A stretch of DNA of 64,000 nucleotides. Source: Ignavibacteriota bacterium. Lineage in GTDB: Bacteria; Bacteroidota; Ignavibacteria; Ignavibacteriales; Ignavibacteriaceae. Where the stretch lies: the NCBI GenBank assembly GCA_013285405.1, contig CP053446.1, forward strand, positions 2,589,001 to 2,653,000, written 5' to 3'. The notes under the pieces are model-generated. The model did not search any database and was not told the origin of the DNA. It saw only the letters and a list, made by a program, of their open reading frames with translations. The position numbers were made by a program, and so were the translations under genes. Positions 8,964-17,757 of the stretch are shown here, one piece after another. Position 1 is the first letter of the stretch, and each line of letters opens with the position of its first letter.

Positions 8964-9806
8964 CTAATGGACAACGGCTTCATTTTTTTCTTTGAGTTTT
9001 AAATATCTGAAACCACCCCAGAGTGCCGCACCAACTGCACCCGCGTAAATTGATTCGGGATAAGCTGTAAATTCAAATTTATGTTTACTCTCATTTGATA
9101 GCTCTCTTATTGCTTCCACCATTCCTTTGTTCATTGCCATTCCGCCGGTAAGAACAATTGGTGAATCAGCTTTTAAAGAACTTAACAACCGAACTACTCT
9201 GTTGGCTATTGAAAGATGAATACCTTTTATTATATCCGGTGTTGCAATTCCTCTTGATACCATATTAATTACATCGGTTTCCGCGAGCACAGCACAAATA
9301 CCGGATGGAGTTTCCGGCGCAGCAGATTTAAGTGATATATCGCCAACCTCTTCAATTGCCAGACCAAGGTAACGCGAAATATTTTCAATAAATTGTCCTG
9401 AGCCAGAAGCACACTGACCTGTCATTTTATAATCAAGCACTTTACCTTTATCATTTACCTTTATAGCTCTGACAAACAACGCTCCCATATCAACAACAGT
9501 TCTTGCATCTGTATTAAAGTAAAGTCCGCCGCGTGCGTGTGTTGTCATACTGTAGAAATGTCCGGTTTTTTTCTCAACCATCTCGCCTTCGCCTGTCGAA
9601 GCGATGTATGATATATCATCATAATCAAGATTACTCTTCTTCAACATGAAATTTACAAGTTCATCAGCCACGTCAACTGGATTTCTCTTCCTGATTTTTT
9701 CAGTTTTACTCAGAATAATTTTTTGATCATCTGCATAATCAATCAATACGGCTTTTATGTAACTGCCGCCAACGTCAATTCCAAGCGTTAAAAATTTGTT
9801 ATTCAT
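8964..9806 (-). CDS. bcrD: Benzoyl-CoA reductase subunit D (ATPase)
   Basis: The 280-residue ASKHA ATPase matches the length of BcrD (about 280). It starts with LGIDVGGSYIK and has the cluster Cys in GQCASGSGQF and GICAVLAETD. BcrA and BcrD form the ATP-hydrolysing module that feeds electrons one at a time to the ring-reducing BcrB-BcrC module. The gene follows bcrA with a single base between stop and start, and the order bcrC-B-A-D is that of the Thauera operon. No ferredoxin gene, the usual electron donor, is seen in the window, so it must be encoded elsewhere. Confidence 0.85.
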   Translation of the reverse strand: MNNKFLTLGIDVGGSYIKAVLIDYADDQKIILSKTEKIRKRNPVDVADELVNFMLKKSNLDYDDISYIASTGEGEMVEKKTGHFYSMTTHARGGLYFNTDARTVVDMGALFVRAIKVNDKGKVLDYKMTGQCASGSGQFIENISRYLGLAIEEVGDISLKSAAPETPSGICAVLAETDVINMVSRGIATPDIIKGIHLSIANRVVRLLSSLKADSPIVLTGGMAMNKGMVEAIRELSNESKHKFEFTAYPESIYAGAVGAALWGGFRYLKLKEKNEAVVH

Positions 9807-9807
9807 A

Positions 9808-11226
9808 TTAGTTGATGCTCTCCTCTATTTTTGGAGTTTTTTTTGAGGGAAGATTTACATTCATATTTCTTCTTGCAAACATTGCCCCTCCTAACGCTCC
9901 CATAAAAATTGAGTCTGGGTGAATATTAATTTTTATTTCAGTACCGTAGCTATCTCTTACCATATTTGTTATATATTTAAGAACAGCCTGATTTCTTGCA
10001 ACACCGCCGGTAAAAGTAAATTCATTTCTTACTCCACCCGATCTTGCGATTAACGACATTGCTCTGATGACAATAGCTTTGTGCAAACCGGCGAGAATAT
10101 CTTCCTTTTGTTCACCAACATTCAGGAGTTCTCTTACTTCAGCACCTGCAAACACTGTGCAAGTTGAACAGATATTAACTTCTTTTTGTGCTTCGAGTGC
10201 TACCGGTCCGAGTTCGTTTAGCGAGAGACTAAATTCTTCGGCAATATAACCGAGATACCTTCCACACCCTGCGGCGCATCTGTCATTCATGTGAAAGCTG
10301 GTAACCAATCCGTGTCTGTCAACCTGAATTGCTTTTGTGTCCTGTCCGCCAATATCAAGAACGGTTCTTGTATCAGGGAAAACAGCGTGAGCACCAAAAG
10401 CATGACAAAGTATTTCAGATTTAATGCAATCTTCAGGAAATGGAAGCAGAGCTCTGCCGTAACCTGTTCCTACCATATTTGCAATGTGTATATCCATACT
10501 CGCAATGTGTTCAATATGCTCTTTTAAAGAGTAAGAGATTGATTCATATTTCCCCGCAAGTAAATTCAGTTCGGGGTCAAAGTGAACATCGTTACTTTGT
10601 TTTGGAAGAGTGCTATACCTGCCGTTTAGCAAATTTATTGATTCGTGCACCAGTTCAACAAAATCGTATTCCACCATTTTATTTTCGACAGGAGTAATGC
10701 TTTTATCAAATAACAGCATCAGGGTTTCAAAATAATCTTTATCGAACTTCTCAACCTGTTCGTGATATTTTTCACTGATAATATCACGGAAGAACTGACT
10801 TTTTGAAGCAAGGTTTCCTTCCAGATAATCTTTTCTAATAAGCGGAGCCACATTCTTAATAATCTGATCTATAAAACCTGATAAAACTTTTTTGTTTTCA
10901 GATGCAACGGATGAATCAATTGATTCTTTCAACTGAATATGAAGAGTTTCAAGTCTTCTTTCGAATTGAAGGTAATGAAATATGGATTTAATTTCCTCAA
11001 GATATTTTTTGTTTTCAGGATGAGAAGTCAACTCCGTTCCGAGTTTTCTTTCAAGAAGATTGAATCGTGCATCAAAAATTGCTTCGAGGCGGGCAACATC
11101 TGCTGCGACTTTATAATTTGCACGCGTGTTTGTTATTCCTCTGCCAATGATTTCATCTTTCTCATCTATTATCACTGCTTTGGAGGTTGTTGAACCAAGA
11201 TCCACGCCTAAATAATATTTATTCAT
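9808..11226 (-). CDS. bcrA: Benzoyl-CoA reductase subunit A (ATPase with large insert)
   Basis: The 472-residue ATPase starts MNKYYLGVDLGSTTSK. An upstream in-frame ATG at 11271 would overlap bcrB by 32 bases and add a sequence with no family resemblance, so 11226 is chosen. Between the N-terminal lobe and NMVGTGYGR there is an insert of roughly 200 residues. This insert distinguishes the longer Thauera/Rhodopseudomonas BcrA type from the short Azoarcus BzdP/BzdQ type. Cluster cysteines appear in RCAAGCGRYL and ICSTCTVFAG. The protein would pair with BcrD in the electron-activating module. It lies 13 bases downstream of bcrB. Confidence 0.85.
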   Translation of the reverse strand: MNKYYLGVDLGSTTSKAVIIDEKDEIIGRGITNTRANYKVAADVARLEAIFDARFNLLERKLGTELTSHPENKKYLEEIKSIFHYLQFERRLETLHIQLKESIDSSVASENKKVLSGFIDQIIKNVAPLIRKDYLEGNLASKSQFFRDIISEKYHEQVEKFDKDYFETLMLLFDKSITPVENKMVEYDFVELVHESINLLNGRYSTLPKQSNDVHFDPELNLLAGKYESISYSLKEHIEHIASMDIHIANMVGTGYGRALLPFPEDCIKSEILCHAFGAHAVFPDTRTVLDIGGQDTKAIQVDRHGLVTSFHMNDRCAAGCGRYLGYIAEEFSLSLNELGPVALEAQKEVNICSTCTVFAGAEVRELLNVGEQKEDILAGLHKAIVIRAMSLIARSGGVRNEFTFTGGVARNQAVLKYITNMVRDSYGTEIKINIHPDSIFMGALGGAMFARRNMNVNLPSKKTPKIEESIN

Positions 11227-11239
11227 AACAAATAACTTT

Positions 11240-12520
11240 TTATTGTTGCATAATAATTTTTCTCTGCTCAAGCATCTGGAAAAATGATTCCAGCCTGTTT
11301 TTTATATTCGAATATGAAAAATACCTCGGATCAACCAGGTCTGACTCAATAAACCCGACAGGTATCTCAAGTTTTTCTTCAAGTTCTCTCATCATTAACA
11401 GTTGACCTGCAGAAAACGAATTACAACTCTTAATTGAATTAATTAAAAAACCATCTGCATGATAATCGGTAATACATTTTGCAAGAAGATCAACCCTTTG
11501 ATTCAGGTTAAGATTTGTGTAGCAGTTCATACAATATTCAGAAAGACTTTCGAGCGGTCTTTCAGCGTCGTGTCTGAAACCCAGATCGTAAACACCTCCA
11601 ACTTTTGTATAAGAAGAAGCAACAATTACGGCACCCATATCATAAAAAAGTTTCCAGAATTCTCTGAAGCTTGTCCAGTTAGGCGGACCTTCAACAACTA
11701 ATCTGTATTTCTCTTCCTTTATTTCGCCTTCAGGAGTAACAGGACCCAGACCCTGTGCAGATCTTTCCAGAATTTCTTTATAAAGTTCATTGTAATATGT
11801 TACTGCTTCTGCTGTTCCTCTGAAACCGATATTGATTGGTCCGATGTAATAAACTCCTGCAAAATAAGCATCAATAGGCGAAGGAACATTTTTAGGTGTG
11901 TCGAATATTTTTACTATCAGATCTTCTGCTTTAACAGAATTATTTAAAATTTGCTTGAGCTTATCTTCATCGTACTTAATTCCGGAAACCATTTCCATTT
12001 TAGGTATCACTTCTGTCCTAAGCTGCTTAACCATATACTCAGTCATCTCGGGAGTAATTTCACCCGCCTGTTGATATGGAGTGTGAAGCATCGCAACCGG
12101 AACTCCGGGATAAAGATCCTCAAGATTTTCAAACCATTTCATGAATGTAAAACAACCTGTGTAACTCAACAGAAGCAGATCAGGTGCAGGAATTTTTTCA
12201 CCTGTAGGTCCAATATTTCCTTTCAACATCATACCAATATCGCATTTGACATAAGTACACACATCCTCCGAATGACCAAACTTTTCTGCTTCATGAATAT
12301 ATTCACCTGATCTTTTTCTCATACCGGACTGAAGCGCATTTATTTCGGGGTAAACAGGAAGCATATCAAACGCATGAATTAACTCTGATAGATTACCCGG
12401 GACAAAAGTGTAAACAACTTTTTTCCCTGTTTCTTTTGCAGTGCTTAAATCTTTAAAAAGTTTTGCGATCATCTCTTTTTGAATGATCATACTTTTTTCT
12501 TTTTCAACATTTACGCTCAT
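11240..12520 (-). CDS. bcrB: Benzoyl-CoA reductase subunit B
   Basis: The 426-residue protein belongs to the HgdB-like superfamily and is close in length to BcrB (about 435). Cysteines in EDVCTYVKCDIG near residue 83 and SYTGCFTF near residue 117 occupy the family cluster positions. A Cys-rich stretch YCMNCYTNL is present near residue 340. With BcrC it would form the ring-reduction module that binds benzoyl-CoA and carries out the two-electron dearomatisation. The gene is second in the operon, 34 bases after bcrC. The assignment to benzoyl-CoA reductase rather than another dehydratase rests on gene order, subunit lengths and the long BcrA insert. Confidence 0.8.
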   Translation of the reverse strand: MSVNVEKEKSMIIQKEMIAKLFKDLSTAKETGKKVVYTFVPGNLSELIHAFDMLPVYPEINALQSGMRKRSGEYIHEAEKFGHSEDVCTYVKCDIGMMLKGNIGPTGEKIPAPDLLLLSYTGCFTFMKWFENLEDLYPGVPVAMLHTPYQQAGEITPEMTEYMVKQLRTEVIPKMEMVSGIKYDEDKLKQILNNSVKAEDLIVKIFDTPKNVPSPIDAYFAGVYYIGPINIGFRGTAEAVTYYNELYKEILERSAQGLGPVTPEGEIKEEKYRLVVEGPPNWTSFREFWKLFYDMGAVIVASSYTKVGGVYDLGFRHDAERPLESLSEYCMNCYTNLNLNQRVDLLAKCITDYHADGFLINSIKSCNSFSAGQLLMMRELEEKLEIPVGFIESDLVDPRYFSYSNIKNRLESFFQMLEQRKIIMQQ

Positions 12521-12554
12521 TATTTATCCTCTTTAATAATGGTTTGAATCAGAG

Positions 12555-13745
12555 TTAAACTAATTCTTCGCTCCAGAGTCTGATTGAATCAGCAAAAGCA
12601 CCAACCTGTTCTTTTATATTTTTAAACTGACCGGTATTTTCAGCGTATTGAAAACTGACATATCGTACATTTGCATTATCACAAGCTTTTTGAAGTACAG
12701 GCAAATCAAGTAATGCAGGATCGCAAAAGCTTGGTGCTGCAAACACAACTCCGTCTGCTTTTCTATTTTTTACAACCTGCAATAGTCTTTCTTCTTTTGG
12801 ATTGTCAACATCATAAACCGATGAAGAAAATATGCTCATTGTAAGATATGAATTTGATAAAGCTTCAATCGGATCATTGGAATTGTCAGGAATTTCACCT
12901 TTAATAAAACGCGAGCCCAGCATAAAATCATCATCAACAATGTAACAGCCAGCCATCTCAATAGTTTTAATAAGACTTATCGGAGGCTGCTCACAGAAAG
13001 CTCCTGACACAACCACTTTTATTTTATCCATTGGTTTAACCGAATCTTCCTGGATAAAATCATAAACCTCTTCTAAAATTTCATTATGCTCTTCAACAGG
13101 GATTACTGTACCGGTGCGGATGATATAATAAAAATCTTCTGCTGAAAGTCTCCACGGAAAATCTCGTATGATGTTGTAAATATTTTCAATTAACTTTCTG
13201 TTTTTATTGTAAAGCTTGATGGCATTGTTTAGTTGCGTAGTAGTAACTTCAATGTGATTAATTTTTTTTATGTTATTGAGGATAGAATTGATTTCGGTTT
13301 TATAGAAGCTACCGCCAATCTGTGGATCAAAGTTTTGCGGAAAGTCGAGATAGTGAACAAAAGTTCCAACCTTGAGTAACTGAAACATCCCGGAAAGATT
13401 TCTGATGACATCACAGATAGCAGGGAATGCAAAGCCATCAAATCCTTTAAAGTGTCCGTCGAGCGCAAGTTCAATCACTCCTCGCGGAAGACGGCAAATG
13501 TAGGATTGGTAATAAGCATCTCCTTTGATAATCTGCTTTTTGTCTCCTGCACCAAAAATACCAACTGCAAGTCCATTCGATGCATGAACTATTTCTCGTG
13601 GAAAGTAAACGGGAAGATAGCCGATTAAAACTCTGTTTTTATCTTCGGACTTCCACGCTTTAGCCCGGTTAAAATTTAAATCAAATGCAAGCTCTTTACA
13701 TCTATCAATAATTTTAGCATTCGAATTAGAATTGTTATTTGTCAT
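12555..13745 (-). CDS. bcrC: Benzoyl-CoA reductase subunit C
   Basis: The 396-residue protein is the first gene of the long minus-strand operon. It shows BcrC/BzdN-like features: FPREIVHASNG near residue 49, YICRLPRGVIELAL near residue 82, FPAICDVIRN near residue 107, and the C-terminal SFCDPALLDLP and AENTGQF motifs. The cysteines are candidates for the [4Fe-4S] cluster at the active site. Its usual family length is about 385. The product would work with BcrB in anaerobic dearomatisation of benzoyl-CoA. The promoter must lie in the 214-base gap shared with the divergent SDR gene, which also holds a palindrome like the Rrf2-type sites at 17.2-17.8 kb. Confidence 0.8.
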   Translation of the reverse strand: MTNNNSNSNAKIIDRCKELAFDLNFNRAKAWKSEDKNRVLIGYLPVYFPREIVHASNGLAVGIFGAGDKKQIIKGDAYYQSYICRLPRGVIELALDGHFKGFDGFAFPAICDVIRNLSGMFQLLKVGTFVHYLDFPQNFDPQIGGSFYKTEINSILNNIKKINHIEVTTTQLNNAIKLYNKNRKLIENIYNIIRDFPWRLSAEDFYYIIRTGTVIPVEEHNEILEEVYDFIQEDSVKPMDKIKVVVSGAFCEQPPISLIKTIEMAGCYIVDDDFMLGSRFIKGEIPDNSNDPIEALSNSYLTMSIFSSSVYDVDNPKEERLLQVVKNRKADGVVFAAPSFCDPALLDLPVLQKACDNANVRYVSFQYAENTGQFKNIKEQVGAFADSIRLWSEELV

Positions 13746-13803
13746 CAGAACCTGATAGAATTTTATATGATTACATGTTTCATATACTGATAAATTACTC
13801 TAA

Positions 13804-13823
13804 TTAAGATAAATTTATCCGAT
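13804..13823. promoter_or_regulatory. Candidate Rrf2-type operator in the bcr/SDR divergent promoter
   Basis: The 20 bases TTAAGATAAATTTATCCGAT agree with the perfect palindrome before the Rrf2 regulator gene (17258-17277) at 16 of 20 positions. They contain a perfect 12-base core palindrome, GATAAATTTATC. The site sits 58 bases upstream of bcrC and 136 bases upstream of the SDR gene, a reasonable operator position. Regulation is inferred from sequence similarity only. Confidence 0.4.
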
Positions 13824-13959
13824 TTAAAAACAAAATTTTTTATGTTTCCTGAAAAACTTGCTTTATCTTTTTATTTTTACATTTACTGCACAGAAAATTT
13901 GTAATTTGATTGCTAAATGTCAATATAGTAAATAAATAAATTATCATTAAGTAAGAACT

Positions 13960-14703
13960 ATGAATTATAAAACAGCATTAGTTTCAGGCGGTGTACAGGG
14001 TATTGGTAAAGCCATTGCACAAAGATTAATTAAAGATGGTTTCTTTACTGTTATTGCAGATCTGAATGAAGAAACAGGGAAGTCTGTTATTTCTGAACTT
14101 GGGAAAGATAAATCATCTTTCATTAAGTGCAATGTTAGTGATGAAGAACAGGTTAAAAACCTCTATTCAAAAATTCTTGAAACAAGAAAACAAATTGATG
14201 CTGTGATTAACAACGCTGGAGTTATACGTGATAACATGATCTGGAATATGTCATTAGAAGATTTCGATCAGGTAATTGACGTAAATTTGCGCGGCACATG
14301 GCTGATGTGCCGTGAAGCTGCTAAAATAATGCGCGAACAAAAAAGCGGAAGAATTATAAATATCTCATCGAGAGCTTGGCTGGGAAATAATAGGGGGCAA
14401 TCGAACTACACTGCATCGAAAGCTGGAATTGTTGGGCTCACAAGAGTTCTTGCTTTAGAACTGGGCAAGTATAATGTAAATGTTAACGCAATTGCACCTG
14501 GTCTGATTGATACTCCTCTCACACAAAATCTTCCGCAGAAAGTTCTTCAGGATTTGATTGAAGCTCAGCCAACAAAAAAAATGGGTAAGCCGGAAGATGT
14601 CGCAAATGTCTGTTCGTTTTTACTCTCTAAGGAAAGTGAATTTATAACCGGACAGATTATACACATTGATGGAGGAAGAAGTATAGGAAGTACTATATTT
14701 TAA
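13960..14703 (+). CDS. Short-chain dehydrogenase/reductase (FabG/PhaB-like)
   Basis: The 247-residue SDR has the NAD(P) motif SGGVQGIGKA at residues 9-18, NNAG near residue 90, a catalytic Ser in NISSRA and the YTASK active-site Tyr-Lys near residues 151-155. It resembles 3-oxoacyl-ACP and acetoacetyl-CoA reductases, which interconvert 3-oxo and 3-hydroxy acyl thioesters. It is divergent from the bcr operon and converges, with one base between stops, on a PcaF-like thiolase. A 3-hydroxyacyl-CoA dehydrogenase role in the lower aromatic pathway is a reasonable inference. No canonical Shine-Dalgarno sequence precedes the ATG. Confidence 0.8.
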   Translation: MNYKTALVSGGVQGIGKAIAQRLIKDGFFTVIADLNEETGKSVISELGKDKSSFIKCNVSDEEQVKNLYSKILETRKQIDAVINNAGVIRDNMIWNMSLEDFDQVIDVNLRGTWLMCREAAKIMREQKSGRIINISSRAWLGNNRGQSNYTASKAGIVGLTRVLALELGKYNVNVNAIAPGLIDTPLTQNLPQKVLQDLIEAQPTKKMGKPEDVANVCSFLLSKESEFITGQIIHIDGGRSIGSTIF

Positions 14704-14704
14704 A

Positions 14705-15907
14705 TTAAACTTTCTCAAAAATCATTGAAGCACCCTGACCAACACCTACGCACATAGTTGCAAGACCGGTTTTCACATTTTCTCTCCTGTTCATTTCCCA
14801 AAGAAGAGTTGTAATAATTCTCGCACCAGTACAACCTAACGGATGACCAAGTGCAATAGCGCCGCCGTTAACATTTACTTTATTATCATCCAATTTTAAT
14901 TCCTGAATACATGCAATAGACTGTGAAGCAAAAGCTTCATTCATTTCAATCAAATCTAAATCATTAATATTTATACTTGCTCTGCTTAAAGCTTTCTTTG
15001 TTGCAGGAACCGGACCAATTCCCATAAAAGCCGGATCAATACCGGCGACAGCCATCGCTTTCACTTTTGCCAGCGGTTTGAGACCGTGTTTCTGAATTAT
15101 CTTTTCAGAAACGATTAATAAAACCGAAGCACCATCATTTATTCCTGAAGAATTACCTGCGGTAACAGTTCCGTTTTTTCTGAATGCAGGTTTTAGGTTT
15201 GCAAGTTTTTCTTTCGTTGTATCAAGCCGCGGATGCTCATCTTTATCTACAATAATTGTTTCTTCGTTCTTGAGTTGAGCGGGAACAGGAATAATCTCAT
15301 CTTTAAATTTTCCGTTATTAAATGCCGATTTATATTTCTGCTGTGAATTGAAAGCAAAATCATCCTGTCGCTCTCTGGAAATTTTCCATTTTTCAGCAAC
15401 ATTCTCTGCAGTTTCACCCATTGAATATGGATAATACAAATCATTTAATTTTTTATTTGGGAATCGCCAGCCGATTGTGGAATCATAAATCTCAACATTT
15501 CTATCAAATGCATATTCAGATTTTGGAAAAACAAACGGCGCTCGTGACATACTCTCCACACCACCTGCTATAAAAACATCTCCGTCACCAGCCATAATTG
15601 CTCTCGATGCATCCATAACTGATTGCATTCCTGAAGCACATAAACGGTTAATAGTCACACCGCCGATATCAACAGGAAGACCTGCAAGCAGCAAAGCCAT
15701 TCGAGCTATGTTGCGATTGTCTTCTCCGGCTTGATTAGTACATCCAAGCAAAACATCTTCAATAAGTTTAAAATCTATTTCAGGATTTCGGTGCAATATT
15801 GATTTGATAAGATGAGCAGCTAAATCGTCCGGTCGAACACTGCTTAAAACACCACTGTATCTGCCAATCGGAGATCTTACAGCATCAATTATATATGCTT
15901 GTTTCAT
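14705..15907 (-). CDS. Acyl-CoA thiolase, 3-oxoadipyl-CoA thiolase-like
   Basis: A complete 400-residue thiolase. It has the nucleophilic Cys in NRLCASGMQ near residue 89, NEAFA, the His motif GGAIALGHPLGCTGAR and the second active-site Cys in CVGVGQG at the C-terminus. The GCTNQAGEDNRNIARMA stretch is reminiscent of PcaF/PaaJ 3-oxoadipyl-CoA thiolases. It would release acetyl-CoA during beta-oxidation of dicarboxylic thioesters made from the ring. Its start overlaps the end of xdhC by 23 bases, so the two genes are probably one transcript. No terminator was seen between it and the convergent SDR gene. Confidence 0.85.
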   Translation of the reverse strand: MKQAYIIDAVRSPIGRYSGVLSSVRPDDLAAHLIKSILHRNPEIDFKLIEDVLLGCTNQAGEDNRNIARMALLLAGLPVDIGGVTINRLCASGMQSVMDASRAIMAGDGDVFIAGGVESMSRAPFVFPKSEYAFDRNVEIYDSTIGWRFPNKKLNDLYYPYSMGETAENVAEKWKISRERQDDFAFNSQQKYKSAFNNGKFKDEIIPVPAQLKNEETIIVDKDEHPRLDTTKEKLANLKPAFRKNGTVTAGNSSGINDGASVLLIVSEKIIQKHGLKPLAKVKAMAVAGIDPAFMGIGPVPATKKALSRASININDLDLIEMNEAFASQSIACIQELKLDDNKVNVNGGAIALGHPLGCTGARIITTLLWEMNRRENVKTGLATMCVGVGQGASMIFEKV

Positions 15908-16787
15908 TCTTGATTACAGTTTGGCTGTCCGGATTTTTTATTGTGTGATAGTTTAATCTGAGATGAGGTGCTTCTTTGTTATTAATTACTGCCATTATCT
16001 CTGCCATAATTGAAATTGCAATCTCACCCGGAGTATTTCCGCCAATATCAATTCCGATCGGTGCATAAAGATTATGGTAGGATAACTTATTCCCGTATTT
16101 TTCATTCAGATAGTGAATACATTTCTTAACCTTCAGCTTTGAACCTATCATACCAATGTATTTCATTTTAGGATATTGTGTCAATAACAATTCAAGTATT
16201 GGAAGATCAAATTTATAGCACTGAGTAACTAAAACAGCAAAGCTATTTTCATTTAGTTCAAATTGAAATGGTGCAGGAGGATATTCTATCAGATGCTTTC
16301 TACCTGAAAAGTCAGGCATTTGATCCAGAACATCTTTTCTATTATCAAAAAGTTCAGGAAAAAATTCTTGTTGTGCGGCAAGAGAAGCAACTGCCTCACC
16401 GATATGTCCGGCACCAAAAATATAAATTGTTTTTTTATTGCTGATTAACTCATAAAAAAGTTCAAGTTCGCCGCCGCACCAGGCAGGTAGCAAAAGTTTT
16501 GTAAAATTGGGATTGGAGTTATCTATTTCAGGGGCTTCTCGATCAACAAGTTGAATAATTTCGTTTAAACCAGACAGTGTTCCTTTAAATAATTCTTTGC
16601 ACTTTTCAATTGCATGAAATTCTACAGGACCGCCGCCTATCGTTCCGGTCGTTCTTCCTTCATTGTCCACAAGCAACTTGAAACCAACTCTGCCTGGAGT
16701 TGATCCCTTTGTTTTTGTAACAGTTACCAGTACAGTCGGTTTATTTTCTTTTATACGTTCAACCAGTGTTTGAAATACTTCCATCAT
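15885..16787 (-). CDS. xdhC: XdhC-family molybdenum cofactor insertion chaperone
   Basis: The 300-residue protein has the XdhC/CoxI N-terminal motif (GSTPGRVGFKLLV near residue 27, TGTIGGGPVE near residue 47) and a C-terminal Rossmann domain with YIFGAGHIGEAV near residue 120. Proteins of this family bind molybdenum cofactor, promote its sulfuration and deliver it to xanthine-dehydrogenase-type enzymes. The only such enzyme in the window is encoded at 1190-4897, so it is the likely client. A second in-frame ATG three bases downstream of the first is an equally good start. Confidence 0.85.
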   Translation of the reverse strand: MMEVFQTLVERIKENKPTVLVTVTKTKGSTPGRVGFKLLVDNEGRTTGTIGGGPVEFHAIEKCKELFKGTLSGLNEIIQLVDREAPEIDNSNPNFTKLLLPAWCGGELELFYELISNKKTIYIFGAGHIGEAVASLAAQQEFFPELFDNRKDVLDQMPDFSGRKHLIEYPPAPFQFELNENSFAVLVTQCYKFDLPILELLLTQYPKMKYIGMIGSKLKVKKCIHYLNEKYGNKLSYHNLYAPIGIDIGGNTPGEIAISIMAEIMAVINNKEAPHLRLNYHTIKNPDSQTVIKNETSIYN

Positions 16788-17257
16788 TCACAAATTCTTT
16801 TAATTAATTATAATTAAGTTAAACCGAATTGACAAATTTGATACATTATTATACCTACTTTTCATAATAAAAATATATTAACCTCGTTAATTCATAAAAG
16901 CAAACAACCTGATAGTATCTGTTCAATTTTTACTGAAATAAATTATTGTTCTTTAATCAGTTTCCCATCAAAAAATTAAGATAATTGTTTGAATTAAATC
17001 TAAAGTGTGTTATACTTCTAATAGAAATTGCAGAATGTTCAATTCTATTATGAGAGTGAAATATTTTAACTTGACATTGAGGCGAATAACTGAGGTTAAT
17101 CTATATGAATTAATATTAGGTGTTCAAAATGAAGAGTATGAAGTAGTAACCAATTTCAGAATTTGTAATAAATATATAGTGTTTGACTACAAACTTTTTT
17201 CATTTTTTAGCTATTGCTCTGCTTCATTGACATTTTGCAATCAATTATCTATATTTA
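16788..17257. other. Intergenic region between xdhC and the Rrf2 gene
   Basis: About 470 very AT-rich bases. An open frame of 94 codons (17005-17289) runs through it but overlaps the operator and the regulator start and shows no protein-like features, so it is not called. The region should hold the xdhC promoter (minus strand) and the start of the Rrf2 transcript. Apart from the palindrome just beyond its right edge, no repeat or RNA structure was recognised. Confidence 0.5.
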
Positions 17258-17277
17258 ATCAGATAATTTTATCTGAT
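17258..17277. promoter_or_regulatory. Palindromic operator of the Rrf2 regulator
   Basis: ATCAGATAATTTTATCTGAT is a perfect inverted repeat with 9-base arms and a 2-base centre. It ends 8 bases before the ATG of the Rrf2-family gene, a position expected for autorepression. Rrf2 regulators such as NsrR and IscR bind palindromes of this size. The same half-site geometry recurs at 17736-17755. Confidence 0.65.
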
Positions 17278-17285
17278 TTTACTAT

Positions 17286-17717
17286 ATGACTGTAATATTC
17301 TCAAAGAAATGTGAATACGGAATGCAGGCAATTCTTTACCTCGCAGCACAGGAAAAAAATACTCTGGTTTCTGCAGAGGAAATTTCACGAGTATTGAAAA
17401 TTCCGCGTGAATTTATTTCCAAGATACTTCAAAGTTTGCGCGATAGTGGATTGATATCTTCAACCAAAGGGAAGTCAGGTGGTTTCTCGCTTGCCAAGCC
17501 AGCATCAAGAATTAAATTGATAGATGTTGTTGCTGCAATTGACGGACTTGAAATGTTTGATACTTGTGTACTCGGTTTTGCGGATTGCTCACCGACTCAT
17601 CCCTGTCCCGTTCACCACATCTGGGGTCCGTTACGTAATCAGACTTACGATATGCTCACTTCCGAAACGATTGACAAGTTGGGAGAAAAAACGTTGAACA
17701 AGATCAAAAGTTTGTAA
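17286..17717 (+). CDS. Rrf2-family iron-sulfur transcription regulator (NsrR-like)
   Basis: The 143-residue protein has the Rrf2 winged-helix domain (KKCEYGMQAILYLA at the start, recognition helix near IPREFISKILQSL, wing KGKSGGFSLAKP). Three cysteines, C94, C101 and C107 in CVLGFADCSPTHPCPVH, match the cluster ligands of NsrR and IscR. Its neighbours encode Ric and NrfHA, which deal with nitrosative damage and nitrite, so an NO-sensing NsrR-like role fits. Palindromes directly before it and before the next gene suggest it controls itself and the downstream operon. An IscR- or redox-type sensor is an alternative. Confidence 0.85.
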   Translation: MTVIFSKKCEYGMQAILYLAAQEKNTLVSAEEISRVLKIPREFISKILQSLRDSGLISSTKGKSGGFSLAKPASRIKLIDVVAAIDGLEMFDTCVLGFADCSPTHPCPVHHIWGPLRNQTYDMLTSETIDKLGEKTLNKIKSL

Positions 17718-17735
17718 AAATTTTTTTATGATTTA

Positions 17736-17755
17736 ATCAGACTAATACATCTGAT
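17736..17755. promoter_or_regulatory. Second Rrf2-type operator
   Basis: ATCAGACTAATACATCTGAT keeps the same 20-base geometry and outer half-sites (ATCAGA and TCTGAT) as the operator at 17258-17277. It ends 2 bases before the first possible ATG of the NapH-like gene. If it overlaps the promoter, that ATG could hardly be preceded by a ribosome binding site, which argues for a downstream start. Confidence 0.55.
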
Positions 17756-17757
17756 AT

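Noticed and set aside
17005-17289. 94-codon plus-strand frame upstream of the Rrf2 gene
   Set aside because: It runs over the palindromic operator and overlaps the regulator start; composition looks like translated AT-rich spacer.
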